Positions 50,897 to 60,323 of a stretch of 64,000 nucleotides of DNA are shown one piece after another; position 1 is the first letter of the stretch; every line of letters starts with the position of its first letter. Under the pieces are notes generated by a model that did not search any database, had not been told where the DNA came from, and saw nothing but the letters and a program-made list of their open reading frames with translations. Position numbers and translations under genes: made by a program. Source of the stretch: Nitrospinaceae bacterium (GTDB lineage: Bacteria > Nitrospinota > Nitrospinia > Nitrospinales > Nitrospinaceae); the NCBI GenBank assembly GCA_029261395.1, contig JAJDBJ010000036.1, forward strand, positions 1 to 64,000, in the 5' to 3' direction.

Positions 50897-52570
50897 CTAA
50901 CGTATCGTGAGTTTTTTGTATTTGGAGCGGCGGTTCTCTTCCCGGCCGCCGAGCTCCTTTTTACGTGTTTCCTGATAAGCCTCAAAATTACCCTCGAACC
51001 ATCTGACCTTGCTATCCCCTTCGAATACCAAAAGATGTGTGCAAATCCGATCGAGAAAGAACCGGTCATGCGAAATCACCATCACGCATCCGTTGAAATT
51101 GAGAATCGCGTTCTCAAGATTGCTGAGCGTGGTGACGTCGAGATCGTTGGACGGCTCATCGAGCAGGAGTACGTTGCCGCCGCGCCGCAGTAACTTCGCC
51201 AGGTGAACTTTATTGCGTTCACCGCCGGAGAGGTCGCCTACCTTTTTTTGCTGGTCCGAGCCTTTGAAGTTGAACCGCCCGACATACGCGCGGGCGTTCA
51301 GGTTGCTCCCAGCGATTTCGATCCTGTCATCGCCGCCGGAGATTTCCTCGTATACGGATTTGTTGGCCTCCAGATCGTGCCGATGCTGGTCGACGTAGGA
51401 GAGTGCCACGCTCGATCCTAATTCCAGAGAGCCGCCATCGGGTTGCTCCTCGCCGACGATCATACGGAAAAGAGTGGTTTTGCCAGTGCCGTTGGGGCCG
51501 ATGAGCCCAACCACCGCGCCGCGCGGCACCGCGAAGCTGAGGTCGTCGATCAGCACGTTATCCCCGAATCCTTTTTTGAGATTTTCTACGATGATAACTT
51601 TTTCGCCGAGAGGAGGGCCGGGCTGGATCTGAATGTCCAATGAGTTTTCATCGACTTTAGTTTTTTGTGCGGCGAGTTTTTCATAATCGCTGATGCGCGC
51701 CTTGTTTTTGGAACGGCGCGCGCTGGGGGTGGCTTTCAGCCAATCCAATTCTTTCGCAAGGCGTTTCTGCAGGCTGGATTCGGATTTCTCGCGTTGCGCC
51801 AACTGTGTAGACTTCTGCTCCAGCCAGGAGGAGTAGTTGCCCTCAAATGGAATCCCCTTGCCGCCGGTGAGTTCCAATATCCACTTGGTGATGTTGTCGA
51901 GAAAGTACCGGTCATGGGTGGAGACGATGACGTTTCCGGGGTAGTCGCTGAGGGTGTCCTCCAGCCATTGCACGGTTTCCGCGTCCAAGTGGTTGGTCGG
52001 CTCGTCGAGTAGAAGGATGTCCGGTTTCTGGAGCAGGAGGCGGCACAGGGCGACACGCCGGGCCTCGCCGCCGGAAAGCGTGCCGGCGTTCTGGTCGTCG
52101 GGCGGCAAGATCAATGCGTCCATCGCCACGTCAATCTGCCGGTCCAGTTCCCAGCCGTCGGCGGCATCGATGTCATCCTGCAGGCGGCCCATTTTTTCCA
52201 TGGCCTTTTCCATTTCGTCATCCGACATGGGGTTGGCCATGCTGGCGGAGACTTCGTTGAATTCTTCGAGCATCTGCTTGATGTCACCGAAAGCTTCCTC
52301 GACCGATTCCCGTACCGTTTTGTTGGCGTCGAGTTGCGGCTCCTGGGGCATCCATCCGATGCGCGTGCCTTTGAGCGGCTCGGCGCTGCCGTCGTGTTCC
52401 TTGTCCTCGCCCGCCATGATGCGGAGCAGGGTGGATTTACCGGTACCGTTTTCGCCGACGAAGCCGATTTTGGCGCCGTGGTAAAAGGACAAATTGATAC
52501 CGTCAAAGATCTTTTTGGCTCCGTAGGTTTTACTGAGCCCGCTGATTGAAAATATATATTCTCCGGCCAT
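50897..52570 (-). CDS. ettA: Energy-dependent translational throttle protein (ABC-F ATPase)
   Basis: A 557-residue ABC-F protein with two ATPase domains: Walker A GENGTGKST and GPNGTGKTT, signatures LSGGEARRVAL and LSGGERNKVHL, and DEPTNHLD and DEPSNDLD. The linker between them carries the ribosome-binding arm region. It has EttA length and matches its order. EttA binds the ribosome E site and adjusts translation to the ATP/ADP level. It has no membrane part. Confidence 0.96.
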   Translation of the reverse strand: MAGEYIFSISGLSKTYGAKKIFDGINLSFYHGAKIGFVGENGTGKSTLLRIMAGEDKEHDGSAEPLKGTRIGWMPQEPQLDANKTVRESVEEAFGDIKQMLEEFNEVSASMANPMSDDEMEKAMEKMGRLQDDIDAADGWELDRQIDVAMDALILPPDDQNAGTLSGGEARRVALCRLLLQKPDILLLDEPTNHLDAETVQWLEDTLSDYPGNVIVSTHDRYFLDNITKWILELTGGKGIPFEGNYSSWLEQKSTQLAQREKSESSLQKRLAKELDWLKATPSARRSKNKARISDYEKLAAQKTKVDENSLDIQIQPGPPLGEKVIIVENLKKGFGDNVLIDDLSFAVPRGAVVGLIGPNGTGKTTLFRMIVGEEQPDGGSLELGSSVALSYVDQHRHDLEANKSVYEEISGGDDRIEIAGSNLNARAYVGRFNFKGSDQQKKVGDLSGGERNKVHLAKLLRRGGNVLLLDEPSNDLDVTTLSNLENAILNFNGCVMVISHDRFFLDRICTHLLVFEGDSKVRWFEGNFEAYQETRKKELGGREENRRSKYKKLTIR

Positions 52571-52596
52571 GGTGTATTGGGTTTTCCTTGATTAGG

Positions 52597-53253
52597 TTAT
52601 GAGGATGAGTTTTTTTGAAGGATGACGAAATCTTTATCATTATTCAGGATCATATCAAAATTATGGTGCTGTGCAATCCATTCAAACGTTTTCGGGCCGT
52701 AAAAGCAAATATGAGTGGGATCACGCTTGTAGTACCAGTTGAGAAATCCGAGTTTGTCCAGTCGCCCGTTTTGCGTCGGATAGAACTGGGTCATCACCGC
52801 GCAGTATCCGCGGGGCGACAGTATGGGGATGATTTTCGTTAATTCCTCGCCGGGTCGTTTGAGATGCTCGAATGTTTCCGTGGAGACGATCAAATCGTAA
52901 GCCGGGTCTTCTTTGAGCTCCGGGAAAAAATAAGGATCATAGCCTTCGGCTTGATATCCCTGGCGTTCCAGCAGGGTTTTCAGGACGGGTTCGTAGCCAC
53001 AGCCGTAATCGAGGACGGTTTGGACGTCCGGGCAATAGTTCACGATGAGGTCGATTTTTTGCTGGAACATGTGGACGTAGCCTTCGTTGTCGAGGCTGTT
53101 TTCATGTTCGAGGTAGCGTTCGATTTCTTTTTCCTGGGTAATGAAAAATTGGGACGGGACAAAAATGAGCTGGCAGGCGGTGCAAAGGTGGTACTCGCGT
53201 TGTTCGGCTTTGAGTAAAAATTCGGAAGGGGAATAGCACAGTGGACAGCTCAT
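52597..53253 (-). CDS. SAM-dependent methyltransferase with N-terminal zinc ribbon
   Basis: A 218-residue protein. CPLC (3-6) and CTAC (residues 29-32, roughly) near the start form a small zinc ribbon; then VQTVLDYGCGYEPVLKTLL is the SAM motif I, and VSTETFEHLKRPGEEL the later methyltransferase segment. The ending resembles the methyltransferase_23 group, often found with glycan genes. The target is unknown. It is upstream of ettA in the same direction, with a 26-base gap. Confidence 0.85.
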   Translation of the reverse strand: MSCPLCYSPSEFLLKAEQREYHLCTACQLIFVPSQFFITQEKEIERYLEHENSLDNEGYVHMFQQKIDLIVNYCPDVQTVLDYGCGYEPVLKTLLERQGYQAEGYDPYFFPELKEDPAYDLIVSTETFEHLKRPGEELTKIIPILSPRGYCAVMTQFYPTQNGRLDKLGFLNWYYKRDPTHICFYGPKTFEWIAQHHNFDMILNNDKDFVILQKNSSS

Positions 53254-53393
53254 GGATGGAATTGTGACACAATCCGAGGCTCATTACCCGTGAGTTTTGT
53301 GGGCCTGCGCATGAAATTTCTCTTCTTTTTAAGGCAGGATTTATGATAGGTTTGAACGAATATTAAGGAGCTTTTCTCGCTGGAGGCGTTGGA

Positions 53394-53966
53394 ATGGGGA
53401 AATACGTTAATGGAAATGGGGTTCGTCCGGGTTATGTGATTATTTATAACAAGGAACTGTACCGAGTGATGGCCTCAGAGCACCGCAGTCCCGGCAAAGG
53501 GCGCGCCTTTTGTCAGGTCAAGCTGAGGAATCTGAAAAACGGTACCCAGACTGAGGTCAAATTCCGGGCGGACGAAAACGTCGAGCGCGCCGTCCTCGAG
53601 CAGGCCGAAATGGAATATTTGTATTCCGATCCCTCGGGTTATTGTTTTATGAACAGCGAAACTTACGAGCAGATTTTCATCGAAGACAATATTATCGCCG
53701 ACGCCAAGCAGTACCTTCTGCCCAACACCAAGGTGAAGGTTGAGTTTCATGAAGAGAAGCCCATCGGCATTGAGCTTCCGGAATTCGTTGAGTTGGCAGT
53801 CGAAGATACCGAACCGCAGATGAGAGGCGCCACTGCCTCCGGAAGCGGCAAACCTGCCACTCTGGAAACCGGGCTGGTGGTCACTGTGCCCCAATTTGTG
53901 GGCATTGGGGAAAAGGTCCGGGTATCGACCACGTCAGGTGAATATCTCGAACGAGTTAAAAATTAA
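53394..53966 (+). CDS. efp: Elongation factor P
   Basis: A 190-residue EF-P with three beta-barrel domains. The loop SPGKGRAF carries Lys35, the site modified in many bacteria. The last domain ends ATLETGLVVTVPQFVG and IGEKVRVSTTSGEYLERV. EF-P stops ribosomes stalling at Pro-Pro. GGAGG lies about seven bases before the ATG. No modification gene (EpmA/B, EarP or YmfI) is adjacent; a deoxyhypusine-synthase-like gene lies at 61.9 kb. Confidence 0.96.
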   Translation: MGKYVNGNGVRPGYVIIYNKELYRVMASEHRSPGKGRAFCQVKLRNLKNGTQTEVKFRADENVERAVLEQAEMEYLYSDPSGYCFMNSETYEQIFIEDNIIADAKQYLLPNTKVKVEFHEEKPIGIELPEFVELAVEDTEPQMRGATASGSGKPATLETGLVVTVPQFVGIGEKVRVSTTSGEYLERVKN

Positions 53967-54094
53967 GCCAATACATCCCCGGTAGTAGGGGGCCTGTCGA
54001 CCGCTTCAACCCTCTTTTTCCTCTTTTTGAAATATTAGTTCCCCTGTATTTTCATCGTTTGAAAAAGCAAGCCGTATTTTAATCCACCCTTTAA

Positions 54095-54123
54095 TTGAAT
54101 TGAGAGAAATTAACAGTTAAGAT
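54095..54123 (+). promoter_or_regulatory. Predicted promoter of tolQRAB
   Basis: TTGAAT at 54095, a 17-base spacer and TAAGAT at 54118, about 80 bases before the tolQ ATG. Reasonable sigma-70-type spacing; no other candidate stands out between efp and tolQ. Confidence 0.45.
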
Positions 54124-54202
54124 ATGTCGTTAAGCATTAGCCTTTTAAGCTAATTTTTATCATTCATTTTCCTGCCATTGACCTTCTTTAGGAACATCTC
54201 CC

Positions 54203-54955
54203 ATGCTAGATGTTGCAAGCTCAGCCGATCCGTTAAGTATTTTGGAAATGGTTTCCCGGTCCACTCCCGTAGCGAAAGCGGTCCTTTTACTGCTCTTGGT
54301 ATTTTCTATCGTGTCCTGGAGTATTATTTTGACCAAATTTTTTATATTCCGCCGGGCACGCAAGGAAGACCAAACGTTTTTGAAAATTTTTTCAAAAAGT
54401 GACAGCCTGACGAATATTTATAATTTTTGTAAGGAAATGAAATTCAGTCCGATTGCCAGGGTTTTTTTGGCGGGCTATCACGAATTGTATGTGTTCAAGG
54501 AAATGGTGAGTTCCCGTTCCAAGAATTCAGAGGGACGACCGTTGAGTTTGACTCCGAAGGATCTCAAGGGCATTAGCCTGGCTTTGAACAAGTCCACCAA
54601 TCATGAAATTGAAAAACTGGGGCACCGGTTGGATTTTCTGGCGACCACGGGTAGTACGGCGCCTTTTATTGGTTTGTTCGGTACCGTTTGGGGAATCATG
54701 CATTCGTTCCGGGTGATCGGAGTCTCAGGTTCCGCCAGTATTGGTGGAGTGGCTCCAGGTATCGCCGAAGCGTTGATCGCGACCGCTGCTGGTTTGGTCG
54801 CCGCAATTCCAGCCGTCGTGTTTTTCAATTATCTGAACAGCCGGATCCATGGATTCAATCACCGGATGGAAGACTTCAGCGAAGATTTTGTATACATGGT
54901 TGAAAAAGATTTTATGAGTGGAGCGGCGGATCCTGTGAGGATGGAGGAACTGTAG
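54203..54955 (+). CDS. tolQ: TolQ-type proton-channel protein
   Basis: A 250-residue MotA/TolQ/ExbB protein. It has a first helix near 25-45 (VLLLLLVFSIVSWSIILTKF), a long cytoplasmic loop, then two helices with STAPFIGLFGTVWGIMHSF and AEALIATAAGLVAAIPAVVF. With TolR it uses the proton gradient to drive TolA. AGGA lies nine bases before the ATG. tolR begins at the very next base after its stop. Confidence 0.95.
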   Translation: MLDVASSADPLSILEMVSRSTPVAKAVLLLLLVFSIVSWSIILTKFFIFRRARKEDQTFLKIFSKSDSLTNIYNFCKEMKFSPIARVFLAGYHELYVFKEMVSSRSKNSEGRPLSLTPKDLKGISLALNKSTNHEIEKLGHRLDFLATTGSTAPFIGLFGTVWGIMHSFRVIGVSGSASIGGVAPGIAEALIATAAGLVAAIPAVVFFNYLNSRIHGFNHRMEDFSEDFVYMVEKDFMSGAADPVRMEEL

Positions 54956-55357
54956 GTGGAACGAAGAAAGTCGACCCGATTGATGTCAGAAATCAATGTG
55001 ACTCCATTTGTGGATGTCATGCTGGTCCTGCTGGTGATTTTCATGATCACCGCGCCGCTGATGCAACATGGGATGGACCTTGAGCTTCCTCAGGAGAGTA
55101 CCCAGACCGTGGAAGTTAAAGATGTTCCCACGGTATCGGTTCGAAGTAACAAAACGATTTACTGGAACAAGGAAAAAATGGCGACCCTGATGACTCTCAC
55201 CGAAAAGCTGACAGGCTATTTGAAGAAGCAGAAGGATGGTGCTGTTTATTTCCGCGCTGATCGAAGTTTGGATTATGGCTTTGTCATCAAAGTCATGTCC
55301 ACCATACGACGTGCCGGCGTCCAGAATATCGGGATGATGACCGAACCCAGCCAATGA
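54956..55357 (+). CDS. tolR: TolR/ExbD-type protein
   Basis: A 133-residue protein. One helix follows MSEINVTPFVDVMLVLLVIF, in which the Asp of FVDV takes part in proton flow. The rest is the periplasmic ExbD/TolR domain (ELPQESTQTVE at its start). The start is a GTG directly after the tolQ stop, and the end overlaps tolA by four bases (ATGA). Confidence 0.95.
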   Translation: MERRKSTRLMSEINVTPFVDVMLVLLVIFMITAPLMQHGMDLELPQESTQTVEVKDVPTVSVRSNKTIYWNKEKMATLMTLTEKLTGYLKKQKDGAVYFRADRSLDYGFVIKVMSTIRRAGVQNIGMMTEPSQ

Positions 55358-56502
55358 GATCCGCGCAGTCTCCATCCATCGATTTCAACCAGATGCTGGT
55401 GGTGTCTGTTTTTTTTCATTTCTTTTTATTCACGGTGTTCATGTTCCTTCCACAAAACCAGAATACAGTCAAACACATCAAGCCGGCCTTTGTGGTGAAT
55501 TTTGTCGATATTCCGGCGGGACCGGATATTCAACCGGCTCCCCCGGCGCAGGAGACGCCTGTTGCACCTTTGCCCCCGGCGAAGCCTGTCGTTGAAAAAC
55601 CGATTCCCAAAAAATCCAAACCGATCCCCGAACCCAAGGCCGTTCCAAAGCCTAAGCCGGTTCCTGAGAAGTCGGCGGCTTCCAAAGCTCTGGTTTCCAA
55701 GTTGGATCAGCTGGCTCAATTAGAGAAGAAAACGATTCCTAAAAAAGACAAGAGGGTGAAGGCAGTTCCCCAGCCGCTGGATGATTTTAAGAGCATAACA
55801 ATGAAGACGGCGGCGGAAAAGAAAACGGTCCGGAAAAAAATTGTGAAGGATGATTTGAGGATTAAGGAACTTGAGTTTGAGCAACTGTCGAAAAGATCCG
55901 CCAGCCACCAGCCGCAGAACAAGCCCAAAAAAACATCCAGTCGTTTCAAAGAACTGGAGGAGTTGGAGAAGATGAACAAGCAGGCCGATGCGGCTTTAAG
56001 CAAACCAAAAATAAAACATACGGACCCCAAACCTAATGAATTCGTAAAGCAATTGGAGGCTATTAAAAATCAAAAAGTTCAAATTAAAATCGACACGAGT
56101 AAGCTATCGTCCCGACATTCTCAAAAGTTCAAATCTGGAATCCTCAATATGAAGATGGCGAAGGCCCAGAAGAGCTCCGCGGCTCCAGCTGCTTCCGGAG
56201 AGTCGGGAGATCCCGCCGCCAATGCGCTTTCGTTTTATCTAGGGGAGGCGCAAACTCAAATTAATGCGCAGTGGAAAAATCCTGCGGGAGGAGGGTCCGG
56301 CAAGGTTCAAGTCTCTTTCAAAATTTTTCCAAATGGCAAGATAGAAAGCCCTAAGATCAAAAAAAGCTCTGGAGTGAGTAAGCTGGATAATCTAGCGTTG
56401 CTTGCTGTAAAAAATGCAGTTCTCCCACCGTTTCCTAAAGAAATTAGGGAACCTAATTTACCTTTTATTTATGAATTTACCTATGAGACAAAAAACAATT
56501 AA
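55354..56502 (+). CDS. tolA: TolA/TonB-type energy transducer
   Basis: A 382-residue protein. One N-terminal helix (VVSVFFHFFLFTVFMFLP) is followed by a long Pro/Lys-rich and then helical periplasmic arm, and a TonB_C-like C-terminal domain with GSGKVQVSFKIFPNGKIESP cut into its first strands. TolA links TolQR to TolB/Pal. The C-terminal domain looks more TonB-like than classical TolA III. It overlaps tolB. Confidence 0.88.
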   Translation: MRSAQSPSIDFNQMLVVSVFFHFFLFTVFMFLPQNQNTVKHIKPAFVVNFVDIPAGPDIQPAPPAQETPVAPLPPAKPVVEKPIPKKSKPIPEPKAVPKPKPVPEKSAASKALVSKLDQLAQLEKKTIPKKDKRVKAVPQPLDDFKSITMKTAAEKKTVRKKIVKDDLRIKELEFEQLSKRSASHQPQNKPKKTSSRFKELEELEKMNKQADAALSKPKIKHTDPKPNEFVKQLEAIKNQKVQIKIDTSKLSSRHSQKFKSGILNMKMAKAQKSSAAPAASGESGDPAANALSFYLGEAQTQINAQWKNPAGGGSGKVQVSFKIFPNGKIESPKIKKSSGVSKLDNLALLAVKNAVLPPFPKEIREPNLPFIYEFTYETKNN

Positions 56503-57826
56503 ACTTCTAGCTTTGCTCGGTGGCCTGTTATTTTGGTTTTCGGCGAATCCCGCTTATTCGGAATCCGAAATTTTTGTCGAGTTGTCCAAGACAACCCGGA
56601 GCGAGGTGAATATTGCGGTGCCTCAATTTGTTTCTTCGGGAGGGGGAGTGGATGAGAGTTTCTCTGAAAAGAGCCGCAATATTCTGGAAAACGACCTCCG
56701 CTTGTTTGAATTGTTTGTCCCGGTGGCTCCTGGTATCTATTCCAAACTGGCGAAGAGTGAAGCCCAGCTCGAGCAAGTCAATTTCGGCGCCTGGAGTAAG
56801 CTGGGGGCTCAATGGCTGATCAAGGGGCAATATGAAAAAAGCATATCCGGCGACAAGTACAAGTTTGTGTTTCGTCTCTATGATGTGGTGAACGAGCAGT
56901 TTTTGGTCGGCAAACGATATCAGGGCAAGAAAAGTTTCATGCGAAAAATCATGCACCGGTTTGCCGATGAGGTTATGGAGCAACTGACCGGCAAACGGGG
57001 AGTGGCCGAAACCCGTCTGGCTTTTCTTTCACGTACCCGTGATGGGAAGGAAATGCATGCAGTGGATTTCGATGGCGCCAATGTTCAGAAACTGACGGAT
57101 GAGAAATCCGTTATCTTATCTCCGGATTGGTCACCCGATGGCCGTTTCATCGTTTACACCTCCTACAAAGAACATAATCCGGACTTGATCCTTCTGGATC
57201 CCGATGGGCGCCGACGGCGGCGTCCGCTATTGAGATTGCCCGGTATCAATTCGGCACCGGCCTGGTCACCCGATGGCAGTAAAATTTCCCTGGTGCTCAG
57301 TAAAGACAGCAATTCCGAAATCTATGTCTTAAACCGATGGCGGAAACTGACCCGGTTGACCCGCCACTTCAATATCGATACTTCGCCCACTTGGTCGCCG
57401 GATGGCAAAAAGATTGCTTTTACCTCGGATCGGTCGGGTACCGGGCGACCGCAAATTTATATCATGGATGCTGTCAGTGGCGATCGCACCGGTGTGAAGC
57501 GCATCACTTTCCAATCCCGCTACAATGACAATCCTTCCTGGTCGCCGGATGGAGATAAAATAGCCTTCACCTCGATGGTTAAAGGAAAATTTCAAATCAA
57601 AATTTACAATACGGAAACCCGTAAAACGACGGATGTCACCACGGGGCGGGGAAGCAAGGAGGAGCCCACTTGGTCTCCCGATGGACAGTTTCTGGCTTAC
57701 CGACTGACGCGTGGAAGAAAGCCCTCCATTCATATCAAGCGCGTTGGAGGCGGGAAGAGTCGGCAGTTAACCTTTCTGCCTGAAGGGGGCGTCAGCCCCA
57801 CGTGGTCCCCCTACCCAAAAAGATAG
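56471..57826 (+). CDS. tolB: TolB beta-propeller protein
   Basis: About 450 residues. A signal peptide (LLALLGGLLFWFSANPAYS) is followed by the TolB N-domain (EVNIAVPQFVSSGG), then five WD40-like repeats marked by WSPDGR/WSPDGS/WSPDGK. TolB in the periplasm binds Pal and TolA. The start lies inside the tolA end; ATG at 56471 or 56483 are both possible. The frame is open earlier within tolA but gives no sensible protein there. Confidence 0.95.
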   Translation: MNLPMRQKTIKLLALLGGLLFWFSANPAYSESEIFVELSKTTRSEVNIAVPQFVSSGGGVDESFSEKSRNILENDLRLFELFVPVAPGIYSKLAKSEAQLEQVNFGAWSKLGAQWLIKGQYEKSISGDKYKFVFRLYDVVNEQFLVGKRYQGKKSFMRKIMHRFADEVMEQLTGKRGVAETRLAFLSRTRDGKEMHAVDFDGANVQKLTDEKSVILSPDWSPDGRFIVYTSYKEHNPDLILLDPDGRRRRRPLLRLPGINSAPAWSPDGSKISLVLSKDSNSEIYVLNRWRKLTRLTRHFNIDTSPTWSPDGKKIAFTSDRSGTGRPQIYIMDAVSGDRTGVKRITFQSRYNDNPSWSPDGDKIAFTSMVKGKFQIKIYNTETRKTTDVTTGRGSKEEPTWSPDGQFLAYRLTRGRKPSIHIKRVGGGKSRQLTFLPEGGVSPTWSPYPKR

Positions 57827-58152
57827 GCTGATTTTTCAGGAGTTAGGGTGGTCAGTCTTGTAATTTTTACAGTAACTGGTAACATAAAGGAGCTTCAATT
57901 TATTGATTGAAAAATAGTAACCTATAGTCATATAATTTAAAAGGACGAGAAAGGGAGCCTCCCCGGCTCTCAGGATGATCTTTTAAGCCAAAATAATTCA
58001 AATAGTTATATCGGGGCTGTTGAGGTGTGCTCTATTGGGCAATTTATTCTTTGAAGACTTTTGAGCGTTTAGATGTGAGCTCATGGGATCAGATATAGTA
58101 ATGATTGGAAGATGTTAATTTACTTAAGCCATTGAATTTAAAAGAGGTACTT
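57827..58152. other. Intergenic region between tolB and pal
   Basis: About 325 bases with no gene of its own. It carries a promoter-like pair at 57907-57936 and a weak GC hairpin (GGGAGCCTCCCCGGCTCTC near 57954). Long for a within-operon gap, so pal may have its own transcript and a long leader. Confidence 0.5.
57907..57936 (+). promoter_or_regulatory. Predicted promoter of pal
   Basis: TTGAAA at 57907 and TATAAT at 57931 with an 18-base spacer, both close to consensus. It would give a leader of about 210 bases before the pal ATG. Confidence 0.6.
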
Positions 58153-58932
58153 ATGATTAAAATCAAAAATGCAATGCACTCCAATTTGTTTTTTGGGACG
58201 GTGATGTTTTTGGGATTTCTCCTGTTGTGGGGATGTTCCAAGAATGTTGCTCCTCCGGAAATTGAAGAACCCCCGGCACCGGTAGTTGAGGCGATTCCCG
58301 AGCCTGGATCCGAGGCTGAAATAGACCTTACTCAGGAAGAAGTGGATCGTATTCAAGAGTCCGATGAAATGGGATTTGGGGGCGGTATTGAGACCTCGGG
58401 GCCTGAAGCGATTGATGAGATCGATGTTGTCGAGGTCGCGCCGGGACCCGAGCCCGAACCTATTCCAGAATTTTCTCCCGAACAGTTTGAGGAAACAGTT
58501 GAGGCGCCTTCAGTGATGGACATGCAAGATGATATTTTTGTGGCACCTGAGGCTGAGCCGGTTCAGGAAGCGCGCGTACTTCCGGATTTTAAAGATGAGC
58601 AACAGTTGCAAGATATCCATTTTGAGTATGATCGCGATAAACTGGACAGCACAACCCAGACCATTCTCCGAGCCAATGCGGAATGGTTAAAGAAAAATCC
58701 CAATGCCCGCGTAGAAATCCAGGGGCATGCGGATGAGCGAGGGACCAATAATTACAACTTGGGTCTCGGAGAACGCCGTGCTTTGCAGACCAAGAAATTC
58801 ATGGTCAATTTGGGTATTGATGAAAGCCGGTTATACACCATCAGCTACGGGGAAGAAAAACCCTTCTGTTTTGATAGTAATGAAAACTGCTGGTGGGAAA
58901 ATCGCCGGGCGCATTTTACTGTTGCTGATTGA
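58153..58932 (+). CDS. pal: Peptidoglycan-associated lipoprotein Pal
   Basis: A 259-residue lipoprotein. The signal ends in LLLWGC. A long acidic, Pro-rich spacer of about 115 residues (several times the usual Pal linker) is followed by an OmpA-type peptidoglycan-binding domain: IHFEYDRDKLDS, IQGHADERGTNNYNLGLGE and RAHFTV. Pal anchors the outer membrane to peptidoglycan. AAAGAGG precedes the ATG at 58153. A terminator follows. Confidence 0.95.
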   Translation: MIKIKNAMHSNLFFGTVMFLGFLLLWGCSKNVAPPEIEEPPAPVVEAIPEPGSEAEIDLTQEEVDRIQESDEMGFGGGIETSGPEAIDEIDVVEVAPGPEPEPIPEFSPEQFEETVEAPSVMDMQDDIFVAPEAEPVQEARVLPDFKDEQQLQDIHFEYDRDKLDSTTQTILRANAEWLKKNPNARVEIQGHADERGTNNYNLGLGERRALQTKKFMVNLGIDESRLYTISYGEEKPFCFDSNENCWWENRRAHFTVAD

Positions 58933-58972
58933 TCGGCAGTTATAGCAGTTTCATGGAAATAGTTTAACGAAG

Positions 58973-59011
58973 CGGCCGCAACAGGGGTATACTTGTTGCG
59001 GCTGTTTTTTA
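58973..59011 (+). terminator. Intrinsic terminator of pal
   Basis: The 9-bp stem GCCGCAACA and TGTTGCGGC, loop of ten bases, followed by TGTTTTTT. It lies about 40 bases after the pal stop codon. Confidence 0.92.
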
Positions 59012-59087
59012 TTTCTCTATTGGGACTTCAGTGAAACAGAAATAAATTATTTGTTTACAAGATCTTAAATAGCATCGGGAAAACATA

Positions 59088-60290
59088 ATGAAAATAAAAT
59101 TCATTCGCATATCTTGTGCCTTGTTAGTTTGCTTGGTTTGGTTTGCATCTATGGCGCCTGCCCAGTTATTTGCCGATGACAGAAAGTCGGAACGGATTTT
59201 ATTGGAAATTAAAAAACTCAATACTCGAGTCGTAGAACAAGTTATTCCGCAAATCCAAAATACAAACCTGACAATTGAAAAACTTAATACTGAAATCAAC
59301 AAAGTCAAAGCTGAGGTCAATAGAATACGGTCAGGGAACAAAACCGTTAACCAGCAACTAGAAATTATATCAAGCGTGATCCCGGCAATGCAGGGTGCCA
59401 TGGAACAAAGCCAGGCCCAGTCCATTCAGGAAATTCAATCGTTGAGTAAGCGCCTCACCCAGCTGGAAGCTCAAATCAAAACAAATCAGGATGTGGTCAA
59501 ACAGGAAGTCAGCGCTCACATTCAGGTATTGAAAGAAGGCATGGCCAAGGATATGGAGCGGCTGGCACAGCTCAACCAGAATGCCTTTCAGGAATTGATT
59601 AAAAATAATGAGAAGCGCTTAAACAATCAAAATGCCCGTGTGGATAAATCCATCGCCGTAATGACGGAGATTGCGAAGGGAGGCTCGAAAACCAACGAAA
59701 CGTTAGCTTCTCTTCAGGCCGGTGTGATGCAAAACAGCAAGTCCTTAAGCGAGCAAAACAAAAAAATCATCGACATCCTTTCCAAAACCCTGCGTGAACA
59801 GGAAACCGCATCTGGCAAAATAGATGCTCTTGGTGGCAATCAATCCAAATCGGATGAAAACGTCCGATTCGCCCGAGAGACCATGGTGGCTCTGAAAGAT
59901 ATATTGGACAAGCGACTGGCGGAGATTGATAAAACCCAACAGGCACTTCAGGCGCAGAACGATAAAGGTCTGCAGAATGTCGATTTAATCAAACAAAACC
60001 TTTTGGTAGCGGATCAGAAAATAAACAAGCTGGCCGAGGTGTTGAAAACCTTTCAAATCCAGGGCAGTGAGGTGGGAAGAGCCAAGACGGAGTTGATCAA
60101 TGAAAAAATAACCCGGCTTATAGAAATCCTGAAAGCAATCGCCGCCGAGCAGGGAAAGATGGAAAAGCTCGTTGCCTCCCAGGGAGGAGCGGGAAGCGAT
60201 AAGAAATTGTTAGACGCTTTGGCGGACTTGAAGCGCAAAGCCAACGTCAATATATCCCGAAGCGACAGTATTTTGAAAAAACTGAAGTGA
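59088..60290 (+). CDS. Exported coiled-coil protein in the position of CpoB/YbgF
   Basis: A 400-residue protein. A signal peptide (ISCALLVCLVWFASMAPA) is followed by almost continuous coiled-coil heptads rich in Lys, Glu, Gln and Leu to the end. Tol-Pal operons usually end with cpoB, which has a short coiled coil and then TPR repeats; no TPR is visible here. So it may be a lineage-specific partner of Tol-Pal, or unrelated. A terminator separates it from pal. Confidence 0.7.
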   Translation: MKIKFIRISCALLVCLVWFASMAPAQLFADDRKSERILLEIKKLNTRVVEQVIPQIQNTNLTIEKLNTEINKVKAEVNRIRSGNKTVNQQLEIISSVIPAMQGAMEQSQAQSIQEIQSLSKRLTQLEAQIKTNQDVVKQEVSAHIQVLKEGMAKDMERLAQLNQNAFQELIKNNEKRLNNQNARVDKSIAVMTEIAKGGSKTNETLASLQAGVMQNSKSLSEQNKKIIDILSKTLREQETASGKIDALGGNQSKSDENVRFARETMVALKDILDKRLAEIDKTQQALQAQNDKGLQNVDLIKQNLLVADQKINKLAEVLKTFQIQGSEVGRAKTELINEKITRLIEILKAIAAEQGKMEKLVASQGGAGSDKKLLDALADLKRKANVNISRSDSILKKLK

Positions 60291-60323
60291 TTTTCCGAAT
60301 TCTCACCAGAGCGTGACCTGTTT

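Noticed and set aside
54160-54363. A 67-residue minus-strand frame with a helix-turn-helix-like stretch at the tolQ start
   Set aside because: It overlaps the well-supported tolQ start and lacks a ribosome site; the similarity is weak.
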